The notes beneath the pieces are model-generated. The model was not told where the DNA came from. It did no database searches and worked only from the letters and a program-made list of their open reading frames with translations. From NCBI RefSeq assembly GCF_001551835.1, contig NZ_LODL01000039.1, forward strand, positions 66,449 to 118,418: 51,970 nucleotides of DNA, in the 5' to 3' direction. Below, one piece after another: positions 36,249 through 44,600 of this stretch. Position 1 is the stretch's first letter; every line of letters begins with the position of its first letter. The DNA is from Dechloromonas denitrificans (GTDB lineage: Bacteria; Pseudomonadota; Gammaproteobacteria; Burkholderiales; Rhodocyclaceae). The position numbers were made by a program, and so were the translations under genes.

Positions 36249-37904
36249 ATGTCAAATCGGTGCGCAATTCCGTTTTTGGTGAGCCCTTTTCCGGATGAGC
36301 TTTTGGGAAGCTGGTTGTATCGCTTAGGTATCCATAATCATGGCTCGGTGATTCGCAATCTGCTGGAGCCTGATACGCGCTGCAATCTCGATAAAGCACA
36401 GTGGCGAGACATAGTGCAGACAACTCCAGACTTCGAACGCCTGCTTGATGCTCTGGGTACTACATACCGTCACGTCATACTCGAACATACAACTTACCCT
36501 TATTGGCTACGCTTTCACAGTGCCGAGCATTTTGATTTCTCCCACTTGGATTCGCACAGGCCTCTCCCTTTGCTCATTCTCAAGGCTCGGCGCCAGTCTC
36601 TACCACGACTGCGCTTTCTTCTCCCTCAAGTGCTTAGGCTCTGTCCGGTATGCTTGAGTGAGGATTTCACACGGTTCGGTGAGGCATATCTGCATCGAGC
36701 CCATCATCTTCCGTTCGTCCGAGTTTGCCATCTGCACCGCATCGCATTAATTTCCAGATGCCCTCGTTGCGAACAGCTTTTTCGCATGCCGAGTACCTTT
36801 GTCCCGACACCGCTGATCTGCTCGTGCGGCTACGATCTGCGTCAATATCGAGGTCCTGAGCACAGCGAAGTTTGGGAGCGCTTGGCGCAGTTCAGTGTCG
36901 ACGCTTTATTCTGCAAAGACTCGGTCGAGATTTGTGGCGTATTTTTCAAATTTTTCGATAGCCAACTTGCCGAACGAGGCCTGGAAAACCGTCCGGAACT
37001 TCTGGCGCTGCTATCGGGGATCTATGGTGAGGAGAGTGCGAAGGCAATACTCACTCAGGCCCCGCAGCGCTCTGATATCTACAGCTCCGCCCCGCTTGCT
37101 TTGAGCAGCAAGCGCGAATTTCGGGCTCCGCAGTTTTGTGCTGTTCTAGTGGCGATTGATGCTAATTTTGAGCAAACTCGGGTTCGTATCACCTCGTTAG
37201 CAGGCGTAATGGCTACGCTCCACGAGCATGGCTCACAGTCATACGAATCTGCTGCTCCACGCAGGCATCCCGGCTCTGTGATGGAAGCCAGGACGCAAAC
37301 CGCAGAAATCGAAAAACATGTTGGCCGTGCGGTAACACGCTCCTATCTATATCGACGATATAAGACTTTGTTCTGGTACCTGACCCTGTTCGACCAAGCT
37401 TGGTTTGAAGCCCATTACCCTCCCGGTGGCCGAGGCGCGACCGAAGTGCTACCCAGCATCGAAGCAGATCGTGCAACGATCATGGCCGCAATTTCCAGGG
37501 CTCCCAGACCCACCGTGAGAGTTTGGAAGAACCTCTCTCAGCAGGCATTTTTTCGCTCTAGCTTGCGTGATGCCGATTGGCTGGATGAGCGCAAGAAGGT
37601 AACTGCCCGTGCTGCCAATGCAGAAAAACTGATGCGCAAGCGAGCGTATCTCGCTGCCTGTGTGGACGATGTGGTACAGGCGATCCGGCGATCAGAAGAG
37701 TTTTCTGGCGGCCCGATACGCATTTCAGCGGCTACCTTGGCACCTTATGCTGCGCTCAGCGAACACCAATTGCGGCACCTTTTCAATCTAAATCCAGAGG
37801 TCTTGGAGCATGCTTTGTGCAGGATATCTCTGACGCCCCGCGGCTGCGTAGGTATCAGTTCCGTCACTCACGCAGAGCTTGTACGGGAAAGCCAGGGTGA
37901 GTAA
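36249..37904 (+). CDS. tniQ: TniQ/TnsD-type target selector 2 (divergent paralogue)
   Basis: 551 residues, ATG start. The TniQ start PFPDELLGSWLYRLG is followed by three cysteine clusters: C132/C135 with H149-H153 and C160/H163 (LHRAHHLPFVRVCHLH), C171/C174, and C191/C193, so it may bind more zinc than the first copy. The C-terminal part (about 290-551) is basic and different from copy 1. Two unlike TniQ proteins in one element usually mean two targeting modes, for example a fixed site plus a mobile or alternative target. It is the last gene before the far end of the element. Confidence 0.88.
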   Translation: MSNRCAIPFLVSPFPDELLGSWLYRLGIHNHGSVIRNLLEPDTRCNLDKAQWRDIVQTTPDFERLLDALGTTYRHVILEHTTYPYWLRFHSAEHFDFSHLDSHRPLPLLILKARRQSLPRLRFLLPQVLRLCPVCLSEDFTRFGEAYLHRAHHLPFVRVCHLHRIALISRCPRCEQLFRMPSTFVPTPLICSCGYDLRQYRGPEHSEVWERLAQFSVDALFCKDSVEICGVFFKFFDSQLAERGLENRPELLALLSGIYGEESAKAILTQAPQRSDIYSSAPLALSSKREFRAPQFCAVLVAIDANFEQTRVRITSLAGVMATLHEHGSQSYESAAPRRHPGSVMEARTQTAEIEKHVGRAVTRSYLYRRYKTLFWYLTLFDQAWFEAHYPPGGRGATEVLPSIEADRATIMAAISRAPRPTVRVWKNLSQQAFFRSSLRDADWLDERKKVTARAANAEKLMRKRAYLAACVDDVVQAIRRSEEFSGGPIRISAATLAPYAALSEHQLRHLFNLNPEVLEHALCRISLTPRGCVGISSVTHAELVRESQGE

Positions 37905-37967
37905 AAGAACCAGTACGCCAAAAGCCATATTTCATATTCCAGGCGCATCTCCTAGAATGCTCGCTAT

Positions 37968-37982
37968 TTACAATAATAAGCA
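37968..37982 (-). repeat. tniQ-side terminal repeat, single TnsB-like site
   Basis: Read on the minus strand: TGCTTATTATTGTAA, inverted relative to the two copies at the tnsA end. It matches site 2 at 12 of 15 positions and site 1 at 11 of 15. No further copy was seen within about 70 bp on either side. It ends five bases before the ATG of the ABC transporter, so the transposon may have replaced that gene's native leader. Confidence 0.65.
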
Positions 37983-37987
37983 AGGCG

Positions 37988-40126
37988 ATGCAAATCACAG
38001 AGGGGAAACAGGGGGGGGCAGAGGTGCTTTGGCTGCTTGGCAGCCTATGCAGTCTCTATCGCATTCCCTTCGATCAGAAGCTTATTGAGCAAGATTTCCC
38101 ACCACCGTATAGCCTCGCCACTTTCCACGAAGCTGCCCGTGCTCTCGGGTTCAAGACCGGCCATTGTCCTCACCCAGCCGACTGGCAAAAGCTGCCGCTC
38201 CCGGCTATCGCTTTCCTGCGCGCCGTGCCGGAAGCAACTGCAGAGGAAGCCATCCCCGTCATTCCGGTCCTCATTCTCAAAACCGATGGCCACAAGCTTC
38301 TCTACTTTCGAGCCGGTTCCCAGACTCCGGAAACCTTCAGCGTCGAAGATGCAGCCAGCCAGTTTGAGCCCGAACTGATCCTTGCCTCCCGCGAAGCCAG
38401 CGGCACCAACAAGGAAGGCGAGATTCCCGGCTTTAAAGCCGAGTCCATGACATTCGGTTTCTCGTGGTTCATCCCCGAACTGCTCAAGCACAAGACCATC
38501 TGGCGTGACGTACTGCTTGCCAGCCTCGCCATCCAACTCGTCGGTCTGGCTACCCCGCTGTTCACCCAAGTCATCATCGACAAGGTCGTCGTTCACCAGA
38601 CCCATAGCACCCTGATCGTTCTTGGCGTAGCCCTGGTCATATTCATGCTCTTCACCAGCGGTATGAGCTGGCTGCGCCAATACCTTGTGCTGCACACCGG
38701 CAACCGTATCGATGCGGTTCTCGGTAGCCAGGTTTTCCGGCACCTGCTCAGACTGCCCTTGCCCTATTTCGAGAATCGCCCCACCGGCACCCTGGTCGCA
38801 AGACTGCACGGCGTCGAGACCATCCGCGAATTCGTCTCCGGCGCCGCCGTCACGCTGATCCTCGATTTCCCCTTCCTACTCATCTTCTTGGCTGTGATGT
38901 TTGCCTATAGCTGGCAACTCTCGCTGATCGCGGTCGGCCTGCTGGGCGCCATCGCCGTCATCAGCTTCCTCGTCGCGCCGCTCTTTCGCGACAAGCTCAA
39001 CCAGCAATTCATGCTCGGTGCCCGAAACCAGGCCTTCCTCACCGAATACGTCTCGGGCATGGCCACCGTCAAGTACCTGCAGATGGAAGCCGACATCGAG
39101 AAGAAGTACGGCGACTACCTCGCCCAATACCTCGCCGCTGGATTCAGCACCAAGCAAGTCGGCAACACCTACAACACCATCAGCAACGGCCTCGAACAAA
39201 TCATGACCCTGGCCATCCTGATCGTCGGCGCCCTGCTCGTCATGCAGAACGAGGGTTTCACGGTGGGCATGCTCGTCGCCTTCCAGATGTTCGCCGGGCG
39301 AATGAGCCAACCGCTCTTGCGCCTCGTCGGCCTGTGGCAGGAATTCCAGCAAGCCAACATCGCCGTCAAACGCCTCGGTGACATTCTCGACATGCCGCAG
39401 GAGCCGCATACCCTGACGCCGACCCGCGAAAATCAGGGGCCGGGCCGAATCGACCTCAGCCATCTCGCCTTCCGCTATTCGGAACATCACCCCTGGCTCT
39501 ACCGCAATTTGAACATGACCCTTAAGCCCGGCCACTTGACCGTGCTGATGGGCCCCTCCGGTTGTGGCAAAAGCACACTGGCCAAGCTGCTGCTCGGCTT
39601 CTACCAACCGAACGAAGGCCAGATTAACCTGGATGGCAAAGACATCCGCCATCTCGCTGCCAACGAACTCCGAGCCACCTTCGGCGTCGTGCCGCAGGAA
39701 ACGGTACTGTTCGCTGGCACCCTCTACGACAACCTGGTCATGGCCCATCCCCATGCCAGCTTCGAGGATGTGATCCAGGCGTGCAAGGCGGCGGAGATAC
39801 ATGAGGTCATCGAGCAACTACCAAACGGCTATCAGACGGAGATCGGGGAACGGGGGACGGGGCTATCGGGTGGGCAAAGGCAGCGGATTGCCATTGCCCG
39901 GGCGTTGCTCAAGCGGCCAAAGATTCTGGTCTTTGATGAGGCGGTTTCCAACCTCGATCAGCACACGGCTGAACATTTCGCCAAGACCATCAACAAGCTC
40001 AAGAGAAAAGTGACGATGCTGTTTATTACGCATCAGATTCCCAGGGGGTTGATGGTCGATGAGGTCATCCAACTGGGCGACCAGCCGCACGCTATGGAAA
40101 TCGTCGAGGAGCAGACTCGACCATGA
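37988..40126 (+). CDS. Type I secretion ABC transporter (HlyB/RtxB-like)
   Basis: 712 residues, full length for the family. An N-terminal C39-like domain (about 1-135) lacks the peptidase Cys-His pair, as in RTX exporters. Six membrane spans occupy about 165-430. The nucleotide-binding domain has Walker A GPSGCGKST (522-530), signature LSGGQ (626-630) and Walker B ILVFDEAVSNLD. It should export the RTX protein encoded downstream through a fusion protein and outer-membrane channel, neither of which is in the window. It starts five bases after the transposon boundary, with only a weak AAGG ahead of the ATG. It overlaps the next gene by four bases. Confidence 0.92.
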   Translation: MQITEGKQGGAEVLWLLGSLCSLYRIPFDQKLIEQDFPPPYSLATFHEAARALGFKTGHCPHPADWQKLPLPAIAFLRAVPEATAEEAIPVIPVLILKTDGHKLLYFRAGSQTPETFSVEDAASQFEPELILASREASGTNKEGEIPGFKAESMTFGFSWFIPELLKHKTIWRDVLLASLAIQLVGLATPLFTQVIIDKVVVHQTHSTLIVLGVALVIFMLFTSGMSWLRQYLVLHTGNRIDAVLGSQVFRHLLRLPLPYFENRPTGTLVARLHGVETIREFVSGAAVTLILDFPFLLIFLAVMFAYSWQLSLIAVGLLGAIAVISFLVAPLFRDKLNQQFMLGARNQAFLTEYVSGMATVKYLQMEADIEKKYGDYLAQYLAAGFSTKQVGNTYNTISNGLEQIMTLAILIVGALLVMQNEGFTVGMLVAFQMFAGRMSQPLLRLVGLWQEFQQANIAVKRLGDILDMPQEPHTLTPTRENQGPGRIDLSHLAFRYSEHHPWLYRNLNMTLKPGHLTVLMGPSGCGKSTLAKLLLGFYQPNEGQINLDGKDIRHLAANELRATFGVVPQETVLFAGTLYDNLVMAHPHASFEDVIQACKAAEIHEVIEQLPNGYQTEIGERGTGLSGGQRQRIAIARALLKRPKILVFDEAVSNLDQHTAEHFAKTINKLKRKVTMLFITHQIPRGLMVDEVIQLGDQPHAMEIVEEQTRP

Positions 40127-40812
40127 GCGGAGCGACACGCAATATCCTGCTGATCCACCCCAATTTCCCCGGCCAGTTCCGCCATCTGGCTAGACAATGG
40201 GCCGGCCGGCCGGACCTGCGCGTCGTCGTCCTCGGTAATACCGATTCACCGGGCATCCCCGGTCTGCGCCATCTGCGCTATCGCTCACCGGATGCCAAAC
40301 CCGGCGGACATCCCTATCTGCGCCCCATGGAACAGGCCGTACGCGTCGGCCAAGCCGCCGCCCGCGTCTACCGCCGGGTACTTCAGGTATCGGCAACTCA
40401 TGTTTACCTGTCCTATCCGTTCGTGCTGTCGTGGTCCATGCTCGAAGCCATGGCCAGCGGCTGCCTGGTCATCGGCGCCGACACGGCGCCCGTCCGCGAA
40501 GAGCTGCGCCATGGCGAGAATGGTTGGCGGGTCGATTTCTTCGACGATGCCGTGATCGCCGGGCGCATCGTCGAGGTGCTGAACGATCCGGCAGCGCAGG
40601 AAGCTCTGCGCCGGCAGGCCAGGGAAGACATGGTTGCTGGCTACTCGTTGCGTCAGGGGCTGGCGGGCTACGAGCGTTTGTTGGGGATTGCCGCTCCCGA
40701 ACCAGCAAGCCCACGCATCATCCCGAATACACTCAGCCAGCAGAAGCCGCCAAGCCAAAACCAGACACGCCCCTTGATCGGCGGGCTGCCGCTGTGGAGA
40801 CAGATCGCATGA
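40123..40812 (+). pseudogene. Glycosyltransferase (group 4-like) with internal deletion
   Basis: 229 residues, in frame. The first about 86 residues (ILLIHPNFPGQFRHLAR to the GQAAARVYRRV region) match the N-terminal start of GT4-type transferases found beside RTX loci. It then jumps straight to the C-terminal donor-site half (QVSATHVYLSYPFVLSWS, LEAMASGCLVIGAD, ENGWRVDFFDD). The usual roughly 170-200 residues between are missing; the join is near 40375-40390. The acceptor and donor domains are therefore incomplete and activity is unlikely, though the frame is kept. ABC-transporter overlap is four bases; the next small ORF overlaps its stop. Confidence 0.7.
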
Positions 40813-40919
40813 ACAGTGAATTACAAAATTCGATTAACGGTAGGAGGAATCTTGTCGTCCTCAAGAAGCGGCTAAAAATCCGCATACCCATCCCCAACCG
40901 GTCAAGGAGTGCAGCATGA
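40809..40919 (+). CDS. Possible 36-residue basic peptide
   Basis: An ATG overlapping the stop of the glycosyltransferase remnant opens a 36-codon frame whose own stop overlaps the ATG of the lipoprotein gene by four bases. GGAG lies nine bases before the start. The product is basic (NLVVLKKRLKIRIPIPNR) with no recognisable family. It may be a translational relay to the lipoprotein gene or a decayed N-terminus of a lost gene. Confidence 0.4.
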   Translation: MNSELQNSINGRRNLVVLKKRLKIRIPIPNRSRSAA

Positions 40920-41593
40920 GTATCAAATTCAGACCGCAATTCAAGGGTTTCATCGCTGTTGCAGCGCTGACGTTACTTGGATTGAGCGGCTGTACGGGTG
41001 GCATAGCCGCTCGCACGATGGGATGGCAAGAAGAAGTCCTGTTGCACGATGGACAAACTGCAATCGCAGAACGTCATTACCAGCTAGGGGGATATTCGAC
41101 GCCGGCGAGTACGGATCGAACTGCACTGAGTCAGACCATAACCTTCAAGGTGCCGGGTCTGAAACACCGCATCGTCTGGGAAACCGATTTCCGCGATTCC
41201 GTGCCCGAACCGAACAGCTTAAACCTGCTGCTGTTCGATGTGGTGAACGGCATACCTTACATCGCCACCTACCCAGCCGGTTGTATCGCCTACAACAAAT
41301 GGCAGCGACCAAATCCCCCCTACGTTCTGTTCAAGCATGCACAAAGCCGGTGGCAACGTATCTCCATGGCGGAATTTCCTGCCGAGCTGACAAAAACAAA
41401 CGTCATCGTCGGGCGCCCCGCTACGGAGTTGCTGAAGTCCTACTACACGGTGGAGGGCGTCGATGCCAGGAATTATTACCTGGAACCCCAATACAAGCGC
41501 ATTTTGAGGGAGGCGTTATCCGACAGCGAGCTTTGCCCTGATTGGGGGGCGCAACGCTACCGTAGCCCCGTACCACCTTTGCCGATCAATTAA
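40916..41593 (+). CDS. Lipoprotein paired with the RTX-lipase gene (possible immunity protein)
   Basis: 225 residues. A signal peptide with lipobox LSGC (C26) is followed by a soluble domain with conserved-looking stretches ([40 protein letters not shown], and [13 protein letters not shown]). AAGGAG lies six bases upstream. I do not recall a named function; from memory similar proteins occur beside lipase-type toxins, and lipoproteins often serve as immunity partners of phospholipase effectors. A foldase or secretion accessory role is the alternative. It ends 64 bp before the giant RTX gene. Confidence 0.8.
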   Translation: MSIKFRPQFKGFIAVAALTLLGLSGCTGGIAARTMGWQEEVLLHDGQTAIAERHYQLGGYSTPASTDRTALSQTITFKVPGLKHRIVWETDFRDSVPEPNSLNLLLFDVVNGIPYIATYPAGCIAYNKWQRPNPPYVLFKHAQSRWQRISMAEFPAELTKTNVIVGRPATELLKSYYTVEGVDARNYYLEPQYKRILREALSDSELCPDWGAQRYRSPVPPLPIN

Positions 41594-41657
41594 GCGACAC
41601 GTTCCCAGGCACTCGCTGCACAAGCCAAGAAATCGACTTTTTAATGGAATTCAAATC

Positions 41658-44600
41658 ATGGCAACAACAATCGACTACGCAGTGCTGGCAGGAAGGGCAT
41701 ATCAAACGACTCGCGCCCCGCTGAACTGGTTTCCTTTGCCCGATGAGTGGCTTGAATACTTTCATGTTCCAAACAACCCTGATTTTCCGCAGTTCAAAGC
41801 AGCTACCGGTTTTGAGGCCATATCTTTCCAAAACAAGGCGAATCCGAGAGAAATCGTCATCTCCTTCGCTGGCACCGGCGGGGATGGCGATTGGAGTCAT
41901 GGCAACATCCCGCTGGCGTTGGGCAGGCTGCCCGACCAGTTGCGACAGGCGGCGGACTACTACCTGCAAGTCAAAGCCAGCGCACCTACCGGTTCAAGCA
42001 TCACCTTTACGGGGCACAGCCTGGGTGGGGGGCTGGCCTCCCTGATGGCGGTCATGTTTGGTGAAAAGGCCGTCACCTTCGACCAAGCCCCCTTCCGCAA
42101 CTCAGCGCTGACGTATACCGTCACCGACCCGGTTAGCGGCAGCACAATCCGCTCCGTAGCCCAAGACCTGCTGGACTACCTCCGGGGCCAAACGGCCAAT
42201 GGTCAGCCGAAGTACGGCACAGCGCGTTTGCAAGGCCTGATCGACTATGTGGCCGCCCTGCAGAATGCCGCTCCGGATGTCCTACCCAACGAGGGGAGCG
42301 TCACCAACATCAACGTGGACGGAGAGATTCTCACGGTTTTGCCGGGGTTCCAACGCATTGGCGCGCAAAGCAACATCCCGCAACAGAATAACATGCAAAT
42401 CCCTGCGTTACGGGAGATCGAACTGCACTCGCAAGCTCTGCTCACCGCCTTCCTGCAAAGCGACCCCAATGCCGCAACCAACACCGACGCCAGCGCCAAG
42501 ACCTTCAACCGGGTCACCTTCAAGCTGCCCGAGTTGTTGAAGATGATCTTCGACAAGAACCTGTTCGCCTTCGATCCAAACAATAAAGACAATCCACAAC
42601 GCAATTTCCTCGAACACATCGTCCGCCACCAGGCCGGCATGGGAAGCAGCCTCCCCGCCGACGACATGGTCAAGCGTTTCACATCCGACCTGTGGAAACT
42701 CGCCCAGGAAGGCGGGCTGACGATCAACGACGGCTACGCCGGCAATGCTGAGGTGCGCAACATCAGCAAGGCCCTGGCGGCGTTTGCCATGCAGTTCTAT
42801 TACGAAGACACCGCCAACGCCAACGACAGCAAGAAACACCTCTTCACCGACCTGGCTGCGACCGGCGAAGGCAGCAGCGGCATCCGCTTCGCCATTGGCG
42901 ACGTCTCACAGAAAATCGCCGCCGCCATCGCAGAGATGGATGCTGGTGGCGAGGTGGTGAAACTGGATGCCAAGAAAGATGGCAAGTTCATCCTCAAGGG
43001 ATACGAGTTCTTTGACCAGTATCTCAACACTGGGCGTGTTGAAGGCATGGCGGCGTCGGGCATCTTCAGCAACGAAGAGCTCGGCCAGATCAAAGCCTTC
43101 CTGCCCTACATGCGCGACTGGTATGTGCAGGCCGGCGCAGGGGGCATGACCGCCACCGACACCCAGAACCGCGGGGCCTTCATGCTCGGCGGCAATGGCA
43201 GCGACACCCTGACTGGCGGTACCGCCAACGATCTGCTGGTCGGCAACGCGGGCAGCGATCTGCTCAATGGTGGCGAGGGTAACGACGTACTGCTCGGCGG
43301 TAGCGGGCAGGACATCCTGAAAGGGGGGAAAGGCGTCGATCTGCTGTTGGGGGGGGGCGGGAGCGACACACTCGACGGCGGAGCGGGAAATGACCTCCTT
43401 AGAGGGGGCGACGGAAACGACACCTACACGTTCACCGGCGACTACGGTATCGACATCGTCACCGACAGCGATGGCAGCGGTTCGCTCCAGGTCGATGGGC
43501 AAACGCTCGGTGGCGGTAGCAAGATATTGGAGAACGTTTACAAGGACAGTGCATCGGGTCAGGCTTTCGTGAAGCTCAACGGCGGGAAGACTCTTGTCGC
43601 CCTCAAAGAAAGCACGAAAAGCCGCATTTTGGTCAATGACTGGCCGGCTGCGGGTACCTTGGGCATCGTTTTGCAAGACAGTACGACGACGGTTCCTACA
43701 GTGACGCTGATGGGCGATTTCAAGAAAGCAATCGATAACCACAATACCCCTGAAATCACAGACGATACTTATGTGATGGATGGTGAGAACTACGCCAAAG
43801 ATGGTGCGGAGGCGAATGCGCTGGACCAGATCAGTGGCACTACCGGAAACGATGTAATTGATGGCGGTGGCGGTGACGATGCGCTGTCGGGTAAGGCGGG
43901 CAACGACTACATTCTGGGAGGGATAGGCAATGACCATATCCAGGGGGGATTGGGAGCGGATACGATCTTCGGTGGGGATGGTCATGACAAAATCTTCGGC
44001 TCCAGCGACAAGGCGCACTACAACCCAACGCGCGTGGATTTTGAACGTCCAGTCAATGACTATTTCAATCCTCAAGGAACGGGCTTTAACTGGACGGCCG
44101 GATATTTCATCACTTCTGCCAATGGGGTGCCTCGAGCGTTTTCCAACGCGCCACGAAACCGACTCGATGGCGATCAAGGCAACCTTATTGACGGCGGCAT
44201 TGGCAATGATTTCATTGCCGCTGGTACCGGGTCGGATATCGTCCATGGTGGTGCTGACAATGATCTGGTCTATGGCATGGACCAGGGAGATATTCTGTTC
44301 GGCGATGGCGGTAACGATCTGATCTATGGTGACGGTAACCAACCTGATGGTGTGTCGGTTGTCTGGACGCTTCCAGAAAACCACGGAAATGATGTGATCG
44401 ATGGTGGTAAAGGTAACGATTACCTGATCGGTCAGGGGGGAGACGATATTGTTTTTGGCGGAGAAGGGAAGGATTCCATTTGGGGTGACGACGATCCAGT
44501 CAGTCAATGGGCAAATTCCAAAGGGGATGACTACCTATTTGGTGGAGAGGACGAGGACCAGATTTTCGGCGGGGCCGGTAAGGATTACTTGGAAGGTGGC

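Larger units (their letters stand above)
29932..37982. mobile_element. Compact Tn7-like transposon (tnsA, tnsB, tnsC, tniQ, tniQ; no cargo)
   Basis: About 8.05 kb bounded by inverted 15-bp repeats (TGACTATTATTGTGG at 29932 and the complement of TGCTTATTATTGTAA ending 37982). It encodes in order a TnsA endonuclease, TnsB DDE transposase, TnsC AAA+ ATPase and two TniQ/TnsD target-selection proteins, all on the plus strand with short overlaps, and nothing else. Base composition is visibly lower in GC than both flanks. No cas genes or CRISPR repeats are present. By Tn7 convention the tnsA side is the right end. No matching 5-bp target duplication is found, so one boundary may be rearranged or misjudged. 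Confidence 0.8.

Noticed and set aside
29932..37982. CRISPR-associated transposon
   Set aside because: No cas genes, no CRISPR array or repeat-like leader within or beside the element.
42906..44507. Long minus-strand open frame (533 codons) inside the RTX gene
   Set aside because: Its sequence is the mirror of RTX repeats (Pro/Val/Ser-rich, repetitive). The plus-strand frame has family motifs and stays open for over 10 kb.
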